Source: Paenibacillus lutrae (GTDB taxonomy: Bacteria > Bacillota > Bacilli > Paenibacillales > NBRC-103111). From it: a stretch of DNA of 64,000 bases. Positions 40,656 through 49,283 of the stretch are shown piece by piece. The position numbers and the translations under genes are program-made. The notes beneath the pieces are model-generated. The model was not told where the DNA came from and did not search any database. It saw only the letters and a program-made list of their open reading frames with translations. The stretch covers positions 750,113 through 814,112 of the forward strand of contig NZ_RHLK01000002.1 in the NCBI RefSeq assembly GCF_009757775.1. Reading direction: 5' to 3'. The first letter of the stretch is position 1; each line of letters begins with the position of its first letter.

Positions 40656-41657
40656 TCATCCTGAGTGTGCAGGCCGCCGCTTGCGCGCTGCCTTCCCAGG
40701 CTGCGAAGCAGCTCGTTCCTGCAGGGCAGGAGGCTGCGGCGTTGATGCCTCCGGACTCCCATCTGCCGGCTGCTCCGCTTGGATTGAAGCATCTGCGGCA
40801 TGATCGGCTATGAGGAGCGCAGAGGCATGACGCCCGCGTGTTCCGCGCTTTGTAGCGGGCTTCGGCTCAGCCCCGGGCAGAGAAGCAAGAGGCTCAGCGC
40901 CGGCAGTACTTGAGTCTGCAAGTTTGGCCACCTCACCGCCTGTGCTCTCCAGAGGAGCGACCACGTGCGCGAAGGCCGCGAGCGCTTCCGCACCCTGCGG
41001 CGTCAAGCTGTAGACACCGCGATTCACGCGGGCGAACCAGCCGTAGACGTTGCGCTGCAGGAGCGCCGCCGTCTTCGTGTTGCCGGTGAGCTCCCGCAGC
41101 TTGCGCGGACTGAGCGGCCCCTGCTGCCGGAGGAGCAGGGCGCAGTGGAGCGCCTTCTCGCGGTAGGCGGTCACCAGTTTGCGGCGAGTGCTGCCGCCCA
41201 CGTTGTAGTCTGCGCTGCGCTCGCGGAATTCGCCGAGCAGGCGGTCGGCCTTGCGCTTGCGCGCGGGAGTGACCCGGGCAGGCGACTCCAGCCCGGGAGG
41301 ATCGCAGACGATATCCACGGCCGGCTTCTTCGTCTTGTAGAACTGCACCGTTATGAGGCCGAGTCCCAGACGCCCGCACAGCTTGCGGATGTCGCCCCAT
41401 GTCATGCGGTGGGGAACTCTTCCTTTGGCCGGAAGCTCGATGGCGATATAGACCTGCTCCGTCACGTCCTGCCTGCGCAAACCCTGGATGAGCAGCGGCA
41501 CGGTGAGGCTGCGCTTCAGCTCTACGATGACCGGCGCTTCCCCTTCCCGCACAGCGACAAGATCGCAGTGGCGCACCTCGCCGCGGACTTCATAGCCAAG
41601 CTGCTCCCAGTATGCTTTGACGGGGGCGTACAGCTCGGTTTCGCTTTGGATGGGCAT
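40656..41657 (-). CDS. DUF2161 family protein (PD-(D/E)XK-type putative nuclease)
   Basis: The 333-residue protein starts with a PD-(D/E)XK-like core: CDLVAVREGEAPVIVELKRS (Asp near 32, Glu-Leu-Lys near 46-48) and a following QVYIAIELP strand. This matches DUF2161, described as a putative PD-(D/E)XK phosphodiesterase family. The middle (about 150-245) looks like one or two winged-helix-like segments (TRRKLVTAYREKALHCALLL, then LTGNTKTAALLQRNVYGWF). The last 85 residues are low-complexity and rich in Ala, Glu and Pro. AAAGGAG lies 8 bp before the ATG. It is a single gene with no methyltransferase or other restriction partner nearby, so a DNA repair or housekeeping role is as likely as defence. 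Confidence 0.83.
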   Translation of the reverse strand: MPIQSETELYAPVKAYWEQLGYEVRGEVRHCDLVAVREGEAPVIVELKRSLTVPLLIQGLRRQDVTEQVYIAIELPAKGRVPHRMTWGDIRKLCGRLGLGLITVQFYKTKKPAVDIVCDPPGLESPARVTPARKRKADRLLGEFRERSADYNVGGSTRRKLVTAYREKALHCALLLRQQGPLSPRKLRELTGNTKTAALLQRNVYGWFARVNRGVYSLTPQGAEALAAFAHVVAPLESTGGEVAKLADSSTAGAEPLASLPGAEPKPATKRGTRGRHASALLIADHAADASIQAEQPADGSPEASTPQPPALQERAASQPGKAARKRRPAHSG

Positions 41658-41856
41658 GTCCGTGGCTCCTTTCAGGCCTTACGATGACCGGTTCTTGTGG
41701 TACATTCTTTCAAGTATACCATAAGGCATCTTCGTATGAAGGAAGGCATTTTTGCAAGAGATTCTGGAAATTTTTGACGGATGCATGCTAAGATAGGCGA
41801 CAAGTTGATCCATTTTTTGCATCGGATGAACATTTTATAAGGAGGAGTTCTGAATA

Positions 41857-42735
41857 GTGGAGGAGTTGTACAAGGATTATCATCTTCTGCTCGTTTCTAT
41901 TGCTTACCGGATGCTGGGTTCACTCGCGGATGCCGAAGATATCGTGCAGGATGTATTTGCAGATGTGGAGCCCCGCATGCTGGCACATATAGTGAACAGG
42001 AAAGCCTACTTGTGCAGGTCGGTGACGAACCGATGCATCAATTATCTTAAATCTGCGCGAAAAAGAAGGGAAGTCTACGTCGGCACCTGGCTGCCGGAAC
42101 CTCTTGTGACGCTTGCTGAGGGAGACCCGATGGACACCATAGTGAAGCAGGAAAGCATCTCTTACGCTTTGCTCGTTACGCTCGAACAGCTGAATCCGGT
42201 AGAGCGGGCCGTCTTTATTCTGAGGGAGACTCTTCATTATACCTACAAAGAGATTGCAGAGGTGCTGGAGCGGACAGAAGGCAGCTGCCGCAAGGTCTAC
42301 AGCCGTGCCAAAGCCAAGCTGCCCGCGCCGGGGGAACTGCCCTTGGCGGCACTTCCGGCAAGAACGGAGCAGGAGGAGAAGTTCGTGAAGCTGTTTCTGC
42401 ATGCGGTGTCATCGGGGCATTTCGAAGAATGTTTGTCCATGCTGACCAGGGAAGCTGTCCTGTATACGGATGGCGGGGGCAAGGTACGCTGCGCCCTGCG
42501 TCCCATTCTCGGGACGCAGCGCATTCAAGCTCTGTGGTCGGGGATCGCTCCAAGAGGTTATTTTGAAGGACGTATGCTTCCCGTGTATGTGAATGGCCGG
42601 AGAGGATTCGTACTGCTGAGAGCAGGCAGGCCAGTCATGGCCGTCAGTATGCAGTGGGACCCCGAGCAGGATCGCATCCGTAAGCTTTTTATCGTATCCA
42701 ATCCGGATAAACTTCAGCGTATTCCGCTGTTATAA
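41857..42735 (+). CDS. ECF41-type RNA polymerase sigma factor with SnoaL-like C-terminal domain
   Basis: The 292-residue protein has sigma region 2 (residues 1-70, AYRMLGSLADAEDIVQDVF), the linker signature WLPEP (78-82), and sigma region 4 (about 105-155, LNPVERAVFILRETLHYTYKEIA). The C-terminal SnoaL/NTF2-like extension (170-292) contains the group hallmarks DGGGK (205-209) and NPDKL (282-286). These define ECF41, in which the C-terminal domain tunes activity and no anti-sigma gene is needed. The start is GTG 41857, with AAGGAGGAG 9 bp upstream. As in other ECF41 loci, the next gene encodes a carboxymuconolactone decarboxylase/AhpD-type protein behind a TGTCACA element, the known ECF41 -35 motif. 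Confidence 0.92.
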   Translation: MEELYKDYHLLLVSIAYRMLGSLADAEDIVQDVFADVEPRMLAHIVNRKAYLCRSVTNRCINYLKSARKRREVYVGTWLPEPLVTLAEGDPMDTIVKQESISYALLVTLEQLNPVERAVFILRETLHYTYKEIAEVLERTEGSCRKVYSRAKAKLPAPGELPLAALPARTEQEEKFVKLFLHAVSSGHFEECLSMLTREAVLYTDGGGKVRCALRPILGTQRIQALWSGIAPRGYFEGRMLPVYVNGRRGFVLLRAGRPVMAVSMQWDPEQDRIRKLFIVSNPDKLQRIPLL

Positions 42736-42793
42736 GCTCCTTGCTGCTCCGGTGTCCAGGCTTCAAAGTTGTTTTTGTTTGCCCGTTACCCGG

Positions 42794-42821
42794 TGTCACA
42801 AATTCCTTCGCTGCCTTGTTC
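42794..42821 (+). promoter_or_regulatory. Predicted ECF41-dependent promoter
   Basis: TGTCACA at 42794-42800 is an exact copy of the ECF41 -35 motif. The expected -10 (CGTC, about 16 bp on) is not perfect; TGTTC lies there. It is directly upstream of the AhpD-like gene and downstream of the sigma factor gene, as in known ECF41 regulons. Confidence 0.65.
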
Positions 42822-42857
42822 TATCCTTGAGATTATCTATTTGAAGGAGGAAGAACG

Positions 42858-43301
42858 ATGGAAGAGAGAATGAATATGGTAACGGCGGTGCCAGCCGGAT
42901 ACGCGGCAATGGCCGAACTGGAGAAGTATGTGAAATCAACCAGTCTGAATCCCGAATTAAAGGAATTGATCAAAATTCGCGCTTCCCAAATAAACGGCTG
43001 CGCCTTCTGCCTGGATATGCACACCAAGGCTGCCCGCAAGCTGGGGGAGACGGAGCAAAGATTGTATACGCTGAGCGCATGGCGCGAGACGCCCTTCTTT
43101 ACGCCGGAGGAACGTGCGGCTCTCGCCTTCACTGAAGCCGTTACGCTGGTAACGGAAGGACACGTGCCGGATGATGTGTATCAGCAGGTGCGCGTTTATT
43201 ACGATGAAGTCCAGACTTTTGAAATCCTTATGTCAATCGTGGTCATCAACGCTTGGAATCGTCTTGTGATTTCCACGAGAAGAATGCCCGCAGCAGACTG
43301 A
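42858..43301 (+). CDS. Carboxymuconolactone decarboxylase/AhpD-family protein, ECF41 partner
   Basis: The 147-residue protein has the AhpD-like fold with the redox motif CAFCLDMHTKAARK: Cys48 and Cys51 as a CxxC pair and His55, preceded by a conserved LKELIKIRASQINGCAF helix. Members act as alkylhydroperoxidase-like or decarboxylase-like enzymes; partners of ECF41 sigma factors are thought to be redox enzymes of unknown substrate. AAGGAGGAAG lies 6 bp before the ATG, and a TGTCACA -35 element lies upstream, so it is probably the sigma factor's own target. Confidence 0.9.
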   Translation: MEERMNMVTAVPAGYAAMAELEKYVKSTSLNPELKELIKIRASQINGCAFCLDMHTKAARKLGETEQRLYTLSAWRETPFFTPEERAALAFTEAVTLVTEGHVPDDVYQQVRVYYDEVQTFEILMSIVVINAWNRLVISTRRMPAAD

Positions 43302-43422
43302 ATCCATCCCTAATAGAAAGCTAGTCCCTGCCATGGAAGTGCTCCTTTGCTGCCATCTCATGTAAGGCTTGTTTTTCCTTTGTTCCTGTACAAATTTACA
43401 GGCAAGTATTGCGCCGGGGCCG

Positions 43423-43430
43423 CATAGGAT
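43423..43430 (+). promoter_or_regulatory. Possible sigma-E -10 element of prkA
   Basis: CATAGGAT resembles the sigma-E -10 (CATACAMT), with AGTATT 12 bp upstream as a weak -35. prkA is in the sigma-E regulon of Bacillus subtilis, which is the main support. Confidence 0.35.
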
Positions 43431-43499
43431 TGTAGTACCCTAAATCACCATCACGAGCTATCCGCTCTTTCGAGGCAATGGCAGTGAGAGGAGGTACCC

Positions 43500-45395
43500 A
43501 TGGATATTTTCAAACGCATCACGGAGCATCGGACTGAGAAGGAACAACTGGCATGGACGGGTTCGTTCCGGGAGTATCTGGAGCTGGTCCGTCAAAATCC
43601 GAGCCTGGCGATGACAGCCCACGCACGTGTATACGAGATGATTGCTTCTCACGGCATCGAAAAGAATGATGGGCCTACCCGCTACAACTTTTTTGACCAG
43701 GAAATTTTTGGGCTCGACCGTGCGGTAGAAAAGCTGGTGGAAGAATATTTTCATTCGGCTGCCAGAAGACTGGACGTCCGAAAACGTATTTTGCTGCTGA
43801 TGGGGCCGGTAAGCGGAGGGAAGTCAACGATTGTAACGCTGCTCAAAAAAGGGCTGGAGCAGTTTTCGCGGACGGATGCAGGGGCCGTCTATGCGATTAA
43901 AGGGTGCCCGATGCATGAGGATCCGTTCCATCTCATTCCCTCTGAGCTGAGGCCGGAAATTGAAGGGGAACTGGGCATCCGCATCGAGGGGAATTTGTGT
44001 CCTTCCTGCCAGCTCAGGCTCAGGACCCAGTACGAAGGACGCATTGAAGAGGTCGAAGTGGAACGCGTCCTGATTTCAGAGGATGACCGCATCGGGATCG
44101 GTACGTTCAGTCCGTCCGATCCTAAATCGCAGGATATTGCGGATTTAACAGGCAGTATTGATTTTTCCACGATTACGGAATATGGCTCCGAGTCGGACCC
44201 GCGCGCCTACCGTTTCGACGGCGAATTGAATAAAGCCAACCGCGGACTGATGGAATTCCAGGAGATGCTGAAGTGTGACGAGAAGTTTCTGTGGAATTTG
44301 CTGTCCCTGACGCAGGAAGGCAACTTCAAGGCCGGGCGGTTTGCTCTTATATCGGCGGATGAGTTAATCGTCGCCCATACGAACGAATCGGAGTATAAAT
44401 CTTTTATCGCGAACAAGAAGAACGAAGCTCTTCAATCGCGTATGATTGTGATGCCGATTCCTTATAACCTGAAAGTGTCGGATGAAGAGAAGATCTACAA
44501 GAAATTGATCAAGCAGAGCGACATGTCGCATGTGCATATTTCCCCGCATTCCTTAAAAGCAGCGGCGATTTTCTCCATTCTGACCCGATTGAAGGAAACG
44601 AAGAAGCAGGGCATGGATCTGGTGAAGAAAATGCGCATGTACGACGGGGAAGCGATAGAAGGCTACAAGGATGCCGATTTGAAGGAGATGCAGAACGAGT
44701 ATCTCGAAGAGGGGATGAGCGGGATCGATCCCCGGTATATCATCAACCGCATTTCGAGTGCTCTGATCCGCCATGATCTTCAGTGCATTAATGCGCTGGA
44801 TGTGCTGCGGGCCCTTAAAGACGGGCTGGATCAGCATCCGTCCATTACCAAAGATGAGCGGGAACGCTACCTCAATTTCATTTCGGTGGCTCGTAAAGAG
44901 TACGATGATCTTGCTAAGAAAGAAGTGCAGAAAGCGTTCGTGTACTCGTTCGAGGAATCGGCCAAAACGTTGTTTGATAATTACCTGGACAATATAGAAG
45001 CTTATTCGAATTGGGGTAAAATCAAAGATCCGTTGACTGGGGAAGAGATGGACCCCGATGAGCGGCTTATGCGTTCCATTGAGGAACAGATCGGGATTTC
45101 GGAGAATGCGAAAAAAGCGTTTCGCGAAGAAATTCTGATCCGTATTTCGTCTTATTCCCGCAAAGGGCGCCGGTTCGATTACAGCACGCATGAACGGCTG
45201 CGCGAAGCGATTGAGAAGAAGCTGTTCACGGACTTGAAAGATATCGTCAAAATCACGACCTCCACGAAGACACCGGATGAGCGGCAGCTTAAGAAGATCA
45301 ATGAGGTGACGAGACAACTCATTGATGCCCACGGATACTGCCCGGTCTGTGCGAATGAATTGCTGCGCTATGTCGGCAGTCTCCTGAACCGTTAG
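43500..45395 (+). CDS. prkA: PrkA-type serine protein kinase/AAA ATPase
   Basis: The 631-residue protein matches PrkA (YeaG in Escherichia coli) in length and domain order. An N-terminal AAA module carries the Walker A GPVSGGKST (Lys108) after FFDQEIFGLDRAVEKLVEEYF, and a C-terminal PrkA kinase-like domain covers about the last 240 residues. Other family stretches are HLIPSELRPEIE, GELNKANRGLMEFQEMLKCD, NEGYAHTNESEYKSF-like IVAHTNESEYKSF and DAHGYCPVCANELL near the end. In Bacillus it acts early in sporulation; protein kinase and protease activities have been proposed. GAGGAGGTA lies 5 bp before the ATG. It ends in a terminator, so yhbH, its common partner, is not cotranscribed. The functional partner spoVR lies 17 kb away. 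Confidence 0.96.
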   Translation: MDIFKRITEHRTEKEQLAWTGSFREYLELVRQNPSLAMTAHARVYEMIASHGIEKNDGPTRYNFFDQEIFGLDRAVEKLVEEYFHSAARRLDVRKRILLLMGPVSGGKSTIVTLLKKGLEQFSRTDAGAVYAIKGCPMHEDPFHLIPSELRPEIEGELGIRIEGNLCPSCQLRLRTQYEGRIEEVEVERVLISEDDRIGIGTFSPSDPKSQDIADLTGSIDFSTITEYGSESDPRAYRFDGELNKANRGLMEFQEMLKCDEKFLWNLLSLTQEGNFKAGRFALISADELIVAHTNESEYKSFIANKKNEALQSRMIVMPIPYNLKVSDEEKIYKKLIKQSDMSHVHISPHSLKAAAIFSILTRLKETKKQGMDLVKKMRMYDGEAIEGYKDADLKEMQNEYLEEGMSGIDPRYIINRISSALIRHDLQCINALDVLRALKDGLDQHPSITKDERERYLNFISVARKEYDDLAKKEVQKAFVYSFEESAKTLFDNYLDNIEAYSNWGKIKDPLTGEEMDPDERLMRSIEEQIGISENAKKAFREEILIRISSYSRKGRRFDYSTHERLREAIEKKLFTDLKDIVKITTSTKTPDERQLKKINEVTRQLIDAHGYCPVCANELLRYVGSLLNR

Positions 45396-45416
45396 GACCG
45401 CGACTTTCTACAACTG

Positions 45417-45455
45417 CCCGTCCGTCTGTTAGTCAAGACGGACAGGGCTTTTTTT
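45417..45455 (+). terminator. Terminator of prkA
   Basis: Stem built from GCCC-TCCGTCT pairing with AGACGGA-CA-GGGC, followed by a T7 run. Confidence 0.8.
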
Positions 45456-45600
45456 CATTTGCCAAACAAGGGATCGCATCTTGCAGAGGGGGTGTGATAA
45501 AATAGGGCAATATGGAATTTTTTTTTAATATTATTAGGCGAAATTGAATAAAAAGTTCCGGTCATTCATTCCCGATTGGTCCAGGAGGATTTACACCATC

Positions 45601-46989
45601 ATGTCCAAACAAGATCCGAAGATGAATTTGACAGAAGGACCGATAGCGCGCAAACTGCTACTCTTCTCCCTTCCTGTTCTGTATGGGAATGTCCTTCAGT
45701 CCCTCAATGGAACGGTTAACAGCATATGGGTAGGTAAATTTCTCGGTGAGAGCGCTTTCGCCGCTACCTCTAATGCGAATAATGTGATGTTTCTGATGTT
45801 AAGCTCGATCTTCGGAATCGGGATGGCGTCCACGATTATGATCGGACAGAGCATTGGCTCGGGCGATATAAGGCAAGCCAAGAGAGTAGTCGGGACAAGC
45901 ACCTTGTTCTTTTTTACGCTGTCCATGTTCGTTGCTGCGGCCGGCTTTTTCTTGTCTCCTCAAATCCTGGGCTGGATGAATACGCCGCCGGATGCGATAG
46001 AGATGGCCAATGCGTATCTCCGAATTATTTTTATGAGCATGCCGTTCATGTTCTGCTTCAGCCTGATTATGACGATTCTCCGCGGTGCGGGGGATTCCAA
46101 GACGCCTTTTAAATTTCTGGTCATGGCCATTATCCTCGATATCGTGCTGAATCCGCTGCTGATCTTCGGCTGGGGGCCGATCCCGGCATTTCATATTTCG
46201 GGTTCGGCGCTTGCGACAGCGATCTCTCAATTGGTCGCGCTTGCCGCCATTCTCCTCTCGCTGTACCGCAAAAAACATTTTCTGCGGATTACGCGTGATG
46301 ACCGCCGGCTCCTTCGCTACGATCGGGAAATTATAGGTTCCCTGGTGAAGAAAGGGGTTCCCATGGGCCTGCAGATGATCGTCGTTTCGACGAGCGCGCT
46401 TGCGATGATTAATCTCGTCAATCGTTTCGGTTCGGAGGCGACGGCTGCTTTCGGCGCGGCTATGCAGCTGTCCTCTTATATTCAGATGCCGGCGATGGCC
46501 ATCGGGGGCGCCGTATCCTCCTTTGCGGCTCAGAATGTCGGCGCAGGCAAATGGGATCGGGTCCACCGGGTTACGTGGCTTGGGGTTGTCTTTAACTTTG
46601 TAATGACGGGCGTGCTTGTCGTTCTCATTTATCTGTTTAACCGCCAGGCGCTGGGTCTGTTTCTTCCGGAAGGCCGGGCGATTGAAATCGGCATGACGAT
46701 CAATACGATCACTTTATGGAGTTTTGTTATTTTCGGCATCACTTTCGTTGTGTCGGGTGTAGTCCGTTCGACCGGGGCTGTCATGGTCCCGCTGCTGATT
46801 ACGTTCCTCGCCCTATGGTGTATGCGTATTCCGCTGTCCTATTACTTGGCCGATTCTTACGGGTTAGATGCGGTCTGGTGGAGCTTCCCGATCGGGTTTA
46901 CGGCGGGTTCGCTCCTCTCCGTTGCTTATTATTTCTGGGGAAATTGGAAAAAGGCGAGTATGCTTACGTACGGTGCCCCGAAGTCTTAA
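45601..46989 (+). CDS. MATE-family multidrug efflux transporter
   Basis: The 462-residue membrane protein has the twelve-helix MATE fold in two similar halves. Typical stretches are PIARKLLLFSLPVLYGNVLQSLNG and VNSIWVGKFLGESAFAATSNANNV in the first half, RGAGDSKTPFKFLVMAIILDIVLNPLLIFG at the inter-helix 5-6 region, and FGSEATAAFGAAMQLSSYIQMPAMAIGGA in the second. It probably exports cationic compounds against a sodium or proton gradient; the substrate is unknown. AGGAGG lies 12 bp before ATG 45601. An upstream in-frame TTG at 45544 has no ribosome site and would add 19 residues. It stands alone. Confidence 0.93.
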   Translation: MSKQDPKMNLTEGPIARKLLLFSLPVLYGNVLQSLNGTVNSIWVGKFLGESAFAATSNANNVMFLMLSSIFGIGMASTIMIGQSIGSGDIRQAKRVVGTSTLFFFTLSMFVAAAGFFLSPQILGWMNTPPDAIEMANAYLRIIFMSMPFMFCFSLIMTILRGAGDSKTPFKFLVMAIILDIVLNPLLIFGWGPIPAFHISGSALATAISQLVALAAILLSLYRKKHFLRITRDDRRLLRYDREIIGSLVKKGVPMGLQMIVVSTSALAMINLVNRFGSEATAAFGAAMQLSSYIQMPAMAIGGAVSSFAAQNVGAGKWDRVHRVTWLGVVFNFVMTGVLVVLIYLFNRQALGLFLPEGRAIEIGMTINTITLWSFVIFGITFVVSGVVRSTGAVMVPLLITFLALWCMRIPLSYYLADSYGLDAVWWSFPIGFTAGSLLSVAYYFWGNWKKASMLTYGAPKS

Positions 46990-47126
46990 GCGGCTTTATT
47001 CGCGCATGCTGATCTTAAAAGGCGCCCAATCATGGGCGTCTTTATGCACCTTCTGGGCATTCGTACATACGATGTGGTAGATGCAAGGAGCTACACCATA
47101 ATCTACCGAATGCGAGGGAATAAGCC

Positions 47127-47495
47127 ATGACTTTCGAGGGACAGAATCAGGAAGCTTTTTTGAATCAGGAGAACTTTTTTGAGCAGCAGCAAAATGAATG
47201 GAATCAAGGAACTGCCTTGATCAGCAGTGAAGAAGAGGAAGCAAGGAAAAATCAGTTTGGCGGGCCTGGAGGCAATCCGGGTGGTTATCACGGGGGCAAT
47301 CCCGGCGGTTTCCACGGAGGTTATCCGGGAGGCGGAGGCTATCATCATGGAGGAGGCTACCATCACGGCGGCTATCCGAATTATCCTTTCTACCCTTACT
47401 ATCCGCAGCAGCCGTATTATCCTTATTATCCTCCTTATTACAACTATCCCTACCAGTACCCGTACCCGTACCCGTACTATCCGTACAAAAGATAA
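47127..47495 (+). CDS. Gly/His/Tyr/Pro-rich low-complexity protein (coat-like)
   Basis: The 122-residue protein has an acidic, Gln/Glu-rich first third (residues 1-40) and then a low-complexity region: GGNPGG and YHGG repeats, followed by a Tyr/Pro-rich tail (YPYYP units) ending YPYKR. There is no signal peptide. This composition is seen in spore coat and exosporium proteins of Bacillales, where tyrosines can become cross-linked, but it also occurs elsewhere. GAGGG lies 9 bp before the ATG. CATACGAT at 47066-47073 and CATAATCTA at 47097-47105 resemble mother-cell sigma -10 elements. A strong terminator follows. Confidence 0.75.
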   Translation: MTFEGQNQEAFLNQENFFEQQQNEWNQGTALISSEEEEARKNQFGGPGGNPGGYHGGNPGGFHGGYPGGGGYHHGGGYHHGGYPNYPFYPYYPQQPYYPYYPPYYNYPYQYPYPYPYYPYKR

Positions 47496-47508
47496 CGATC
47501 CATTAGGA

Positions 47509-47538
47509 ACAGGTCCGGCCTTTGGCCGGACTTTTCCT
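47509..47538 (+). terminator. Terminator after the Gly/Tyr-rich protein gene
   Basis: Perfect stem GTCCGGCC/GGCCGGAC with loop TTT, followed by TTTTCC. Confidence 0.85.
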
Positions 47539-47654
47539 TTGGATGCGTGCGGTAACTTTGGGCGCGTGCGGTAAGGGAAGGGGAGCCAGGTGAAGCGGGG
47601 TTCGATGCCGGATGATTTTGTTCAGCGGGAAAATAAGCTATAATAGAAAAGCCG

Positions 47655-47984
47655 ATGGACAACCCGGAATCGCAAGATCCGGGTCAACAAATAGACGATA
47701 AGACAAGGATGGTTCCGGTGCTTAGAAATATTTCAGATACACTTTTTTTGATTTCTTTGGCTGTTCTTATGGTCTCCGCCATTTTGAACGGAATTAATTT
47801 TCAATCTTTCCTGCTCAAAAGAAAAGACGATGACCCGCGCAAACTTGAAGTTCCTGTAAAAAGCACCCAGCTTGAGAAACAGAACAAGGGCTTAACGGCT
47901 TTTTTTCGTTCCAAACTGACTTGGATTGGTCTGGCGTGTGTGTTTATCTCGGTTGCACTCTCGTATATCGAACGTTATGTATAG
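47655..47984 (+). CDS. Small two-helix membrane protein (DUF3899-like)
   Basis: The product of about 109 residues has two hydrophobic helices (about 30-50 and 88-105) flanking a charged segment of about 35 residues (KRKDDDPRKLEVPVKSTQLEK). The layout is that of DUF3899-type Bacillales membrane proteins, function unknown; I am not certain of the family. Start choice is uncertain: ATG 47655 has no clear ribosome site, while ATG 47709 or GTG 47718 follow AAGG at reasonable spacing and would remove a polar leader. A terminator follows. Confidence 0.72.
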   Translation: MDNPESQDPGQQIDDKTRMVPVLRNISDTLFLISLAVLMVSAILNGINFQSFLLKRKDDDPRKLEVPVKSTQLEKQNKGLTAFFRSKLTWIGLACVFISVALSYIERYV

Positions 47985-47990
47985 AACTTG

Positions 47991-48027
47991 AAAGACGGCC
48001 GCAGTCTTGGAAGACAGGCCGTTTTTA
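47991..48027 (+). terminator. Terminator after the DUF3899-like gene
   Basis: ACGGCC/GGCCGT stem with an internal AGTCTT/AAGAC hairpin, followed by TTTTT. Confidence 0.7.
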
Positions 48028-48144
48028 ACTGTTTAGTTATAGGTATATCCTATAATATAAGAGAAAATTAAGTATTGGATTTTATAAAGGTTTGCGTACA
48101 TACTTGGTCTATATCGATATTCTGTTAAACCGGAGGCGGTATAG

Positions 48145-48921
48145 ATGTTGAAACGTACGGAAGGTGTAGACTGGGATGCGGGGCACTATGACAAACAGAT
48201 GGATTTTGTGGCCAAACACGGAAGATCCGTGCTGGAGCTGCTGGGTCCGGTTCAAGGAGAGTCGGTGCTGGATCTGGGCTGCGGGACAGGCAGCTTGAGT
48301 GTGGAGTTAGCGGAGCTGGGAGCGGATGTGACCGGAGTTGATCTGTCGGAGACGATGATCGAACAGGCTCGGCTGAAGTATCCCGGACTCCGGTTTGAGG
48401 TGGGAGATATGCGCAGCTACCGCTCTCACCGTCCATTCGATGCCGTATTCTCGAACGCGGCGCTGCACTGGGTTCCACAGGCGGACGAGGCTGCCCGCAC
48501 GGTAGCAGAGGCACTGAAGCCAGGCGGCCGCCTGGTGGCCGAGTTCGGCGGCTTCGGCAATGTGGCCCGGATTGAGCGGGCACTGGCCGAAGCGCTTGCC
48601 GGAGCGGGGATTGATCCGGCAGGGCGCAACCCCTGGTATTTCCCGACGATCGGGGAATACTCGGCGCTTCTGGAGCGCGCGGGACTGGATGTTCGCTACG
48701 CGGAAAGATTCGACCGCCCGACGCCGCTTCCGGAAGGGGAGCTTGGGCTGCGCCACTGGCTTCATGCGTTCGCCGGAAGCTATTACGCGGGCCTCGGCGG
48801 CGAGGTGCAGGAGCGCGTGACGGCTGCCGTGGAGGAGCGTCTGCGGCCGGAGCTGTACGCGGACGGCACCTGGAGCGCCGACTACAGCCGCATCCGCGTT
48901 CTGGCGGTGAAGCCGCGGTAA
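48145..48921 (+). CDS. Class I SAM-dependent methyltransferase
   Basis: The 258-residue protein has the Rossmann methyltransferase fold. Motif I is VLDLGCGTGSLSVELAE (residues 41-57), motif II has VTGVDLSETMIEQAR, then FEVGDMRSYRSHRPFDAVFSNAALHWV and LKPGGRLVAEFGGFGNV. This is the UbiE/Tam-like group; trans-aconitate methyltransferases are the nearest named relatives (note FSNAALHWV), but the substrate is not certain. GGAGG lies 8 bp before the ATG. The second half is markedly GC-rich. It is a single-gene unit. Confidence 0.9.
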   Translation: MLKRTEGVDWDAGHYDKQMDFVAKHGRSVLELLGPVQGESVLDLGCGTGSLSVELAELGADVTGVDLSETMIEQARLKYPGLRFEVGDMRSYRSHRPFDAVFSNAALHWVPQADEAARTVAEALKPGGRLVAEFGGFGNVARIERALAEALAGAGIDPAGRNPWYFPTIGEYSALLERAGLDVRYAERFDRPTPLPEGELGLRHWLHAFAGSYYAGLGGEVQERVTAAVEERLRPELYADGTWSADYSRIRVLAVKPR

Positions 48922-49283
48922 GCAGGAGGGTGAATCTCCTGCCAGAGGAATAAGGGCGCGGGCTGCTGCGGCGCCCTTATTGTACGGGGCTGCGCCACGG
49001 ACGGCAAAGATGGCTCTGGCAGCTCTGGCAGTTGCTGCCGCTCAGCGGCTGGCCCGGGCTGCTCAGGATGCAACCATGGCTCGTGTGGATGCTAATCGCA
49101 GGCTTTGCGTATTAAAGCGACCTGGCCCGGCCCAAACGATGCCTGATTGGCGGGTAGCTGCTCCAGCAGGATGTAAACCGAAGCATGCAGACGCTAATGA
49201 CACTCTCAGCGTTCAGCCAGGGGCCCGGGACGCAGCAACGGCTGGCTGCCTGGAGAGCCGGTTACCGCAGGACGGTGCGGCTG
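48922..49283. other. GC-rich intergenic region without a convincing gene
   Basis: A perfect 11-bp inverted repeat, AATAAGGGCGC/GCGCCCTTATT (48949-48981), follows the methyltransferase gene and may end its transcript, though no T run follows. The remaining 300 bp are GC-rich. The only long frame (plus strand, 48980-49306) starts with TTG, has no ribosome site and overlaps the end of the LacI gene, so I do not call it. Confidence 0.6.

Noticed and set aside
40656-41657. Restriction-modification or other defence island around the DUF2161 gene
   Set aside because: No methyltransferase, specificity subunit, helicase or toxin-antitoxin gene is adjacent; neighbours are a regulator and an ECF41 sigma factor.
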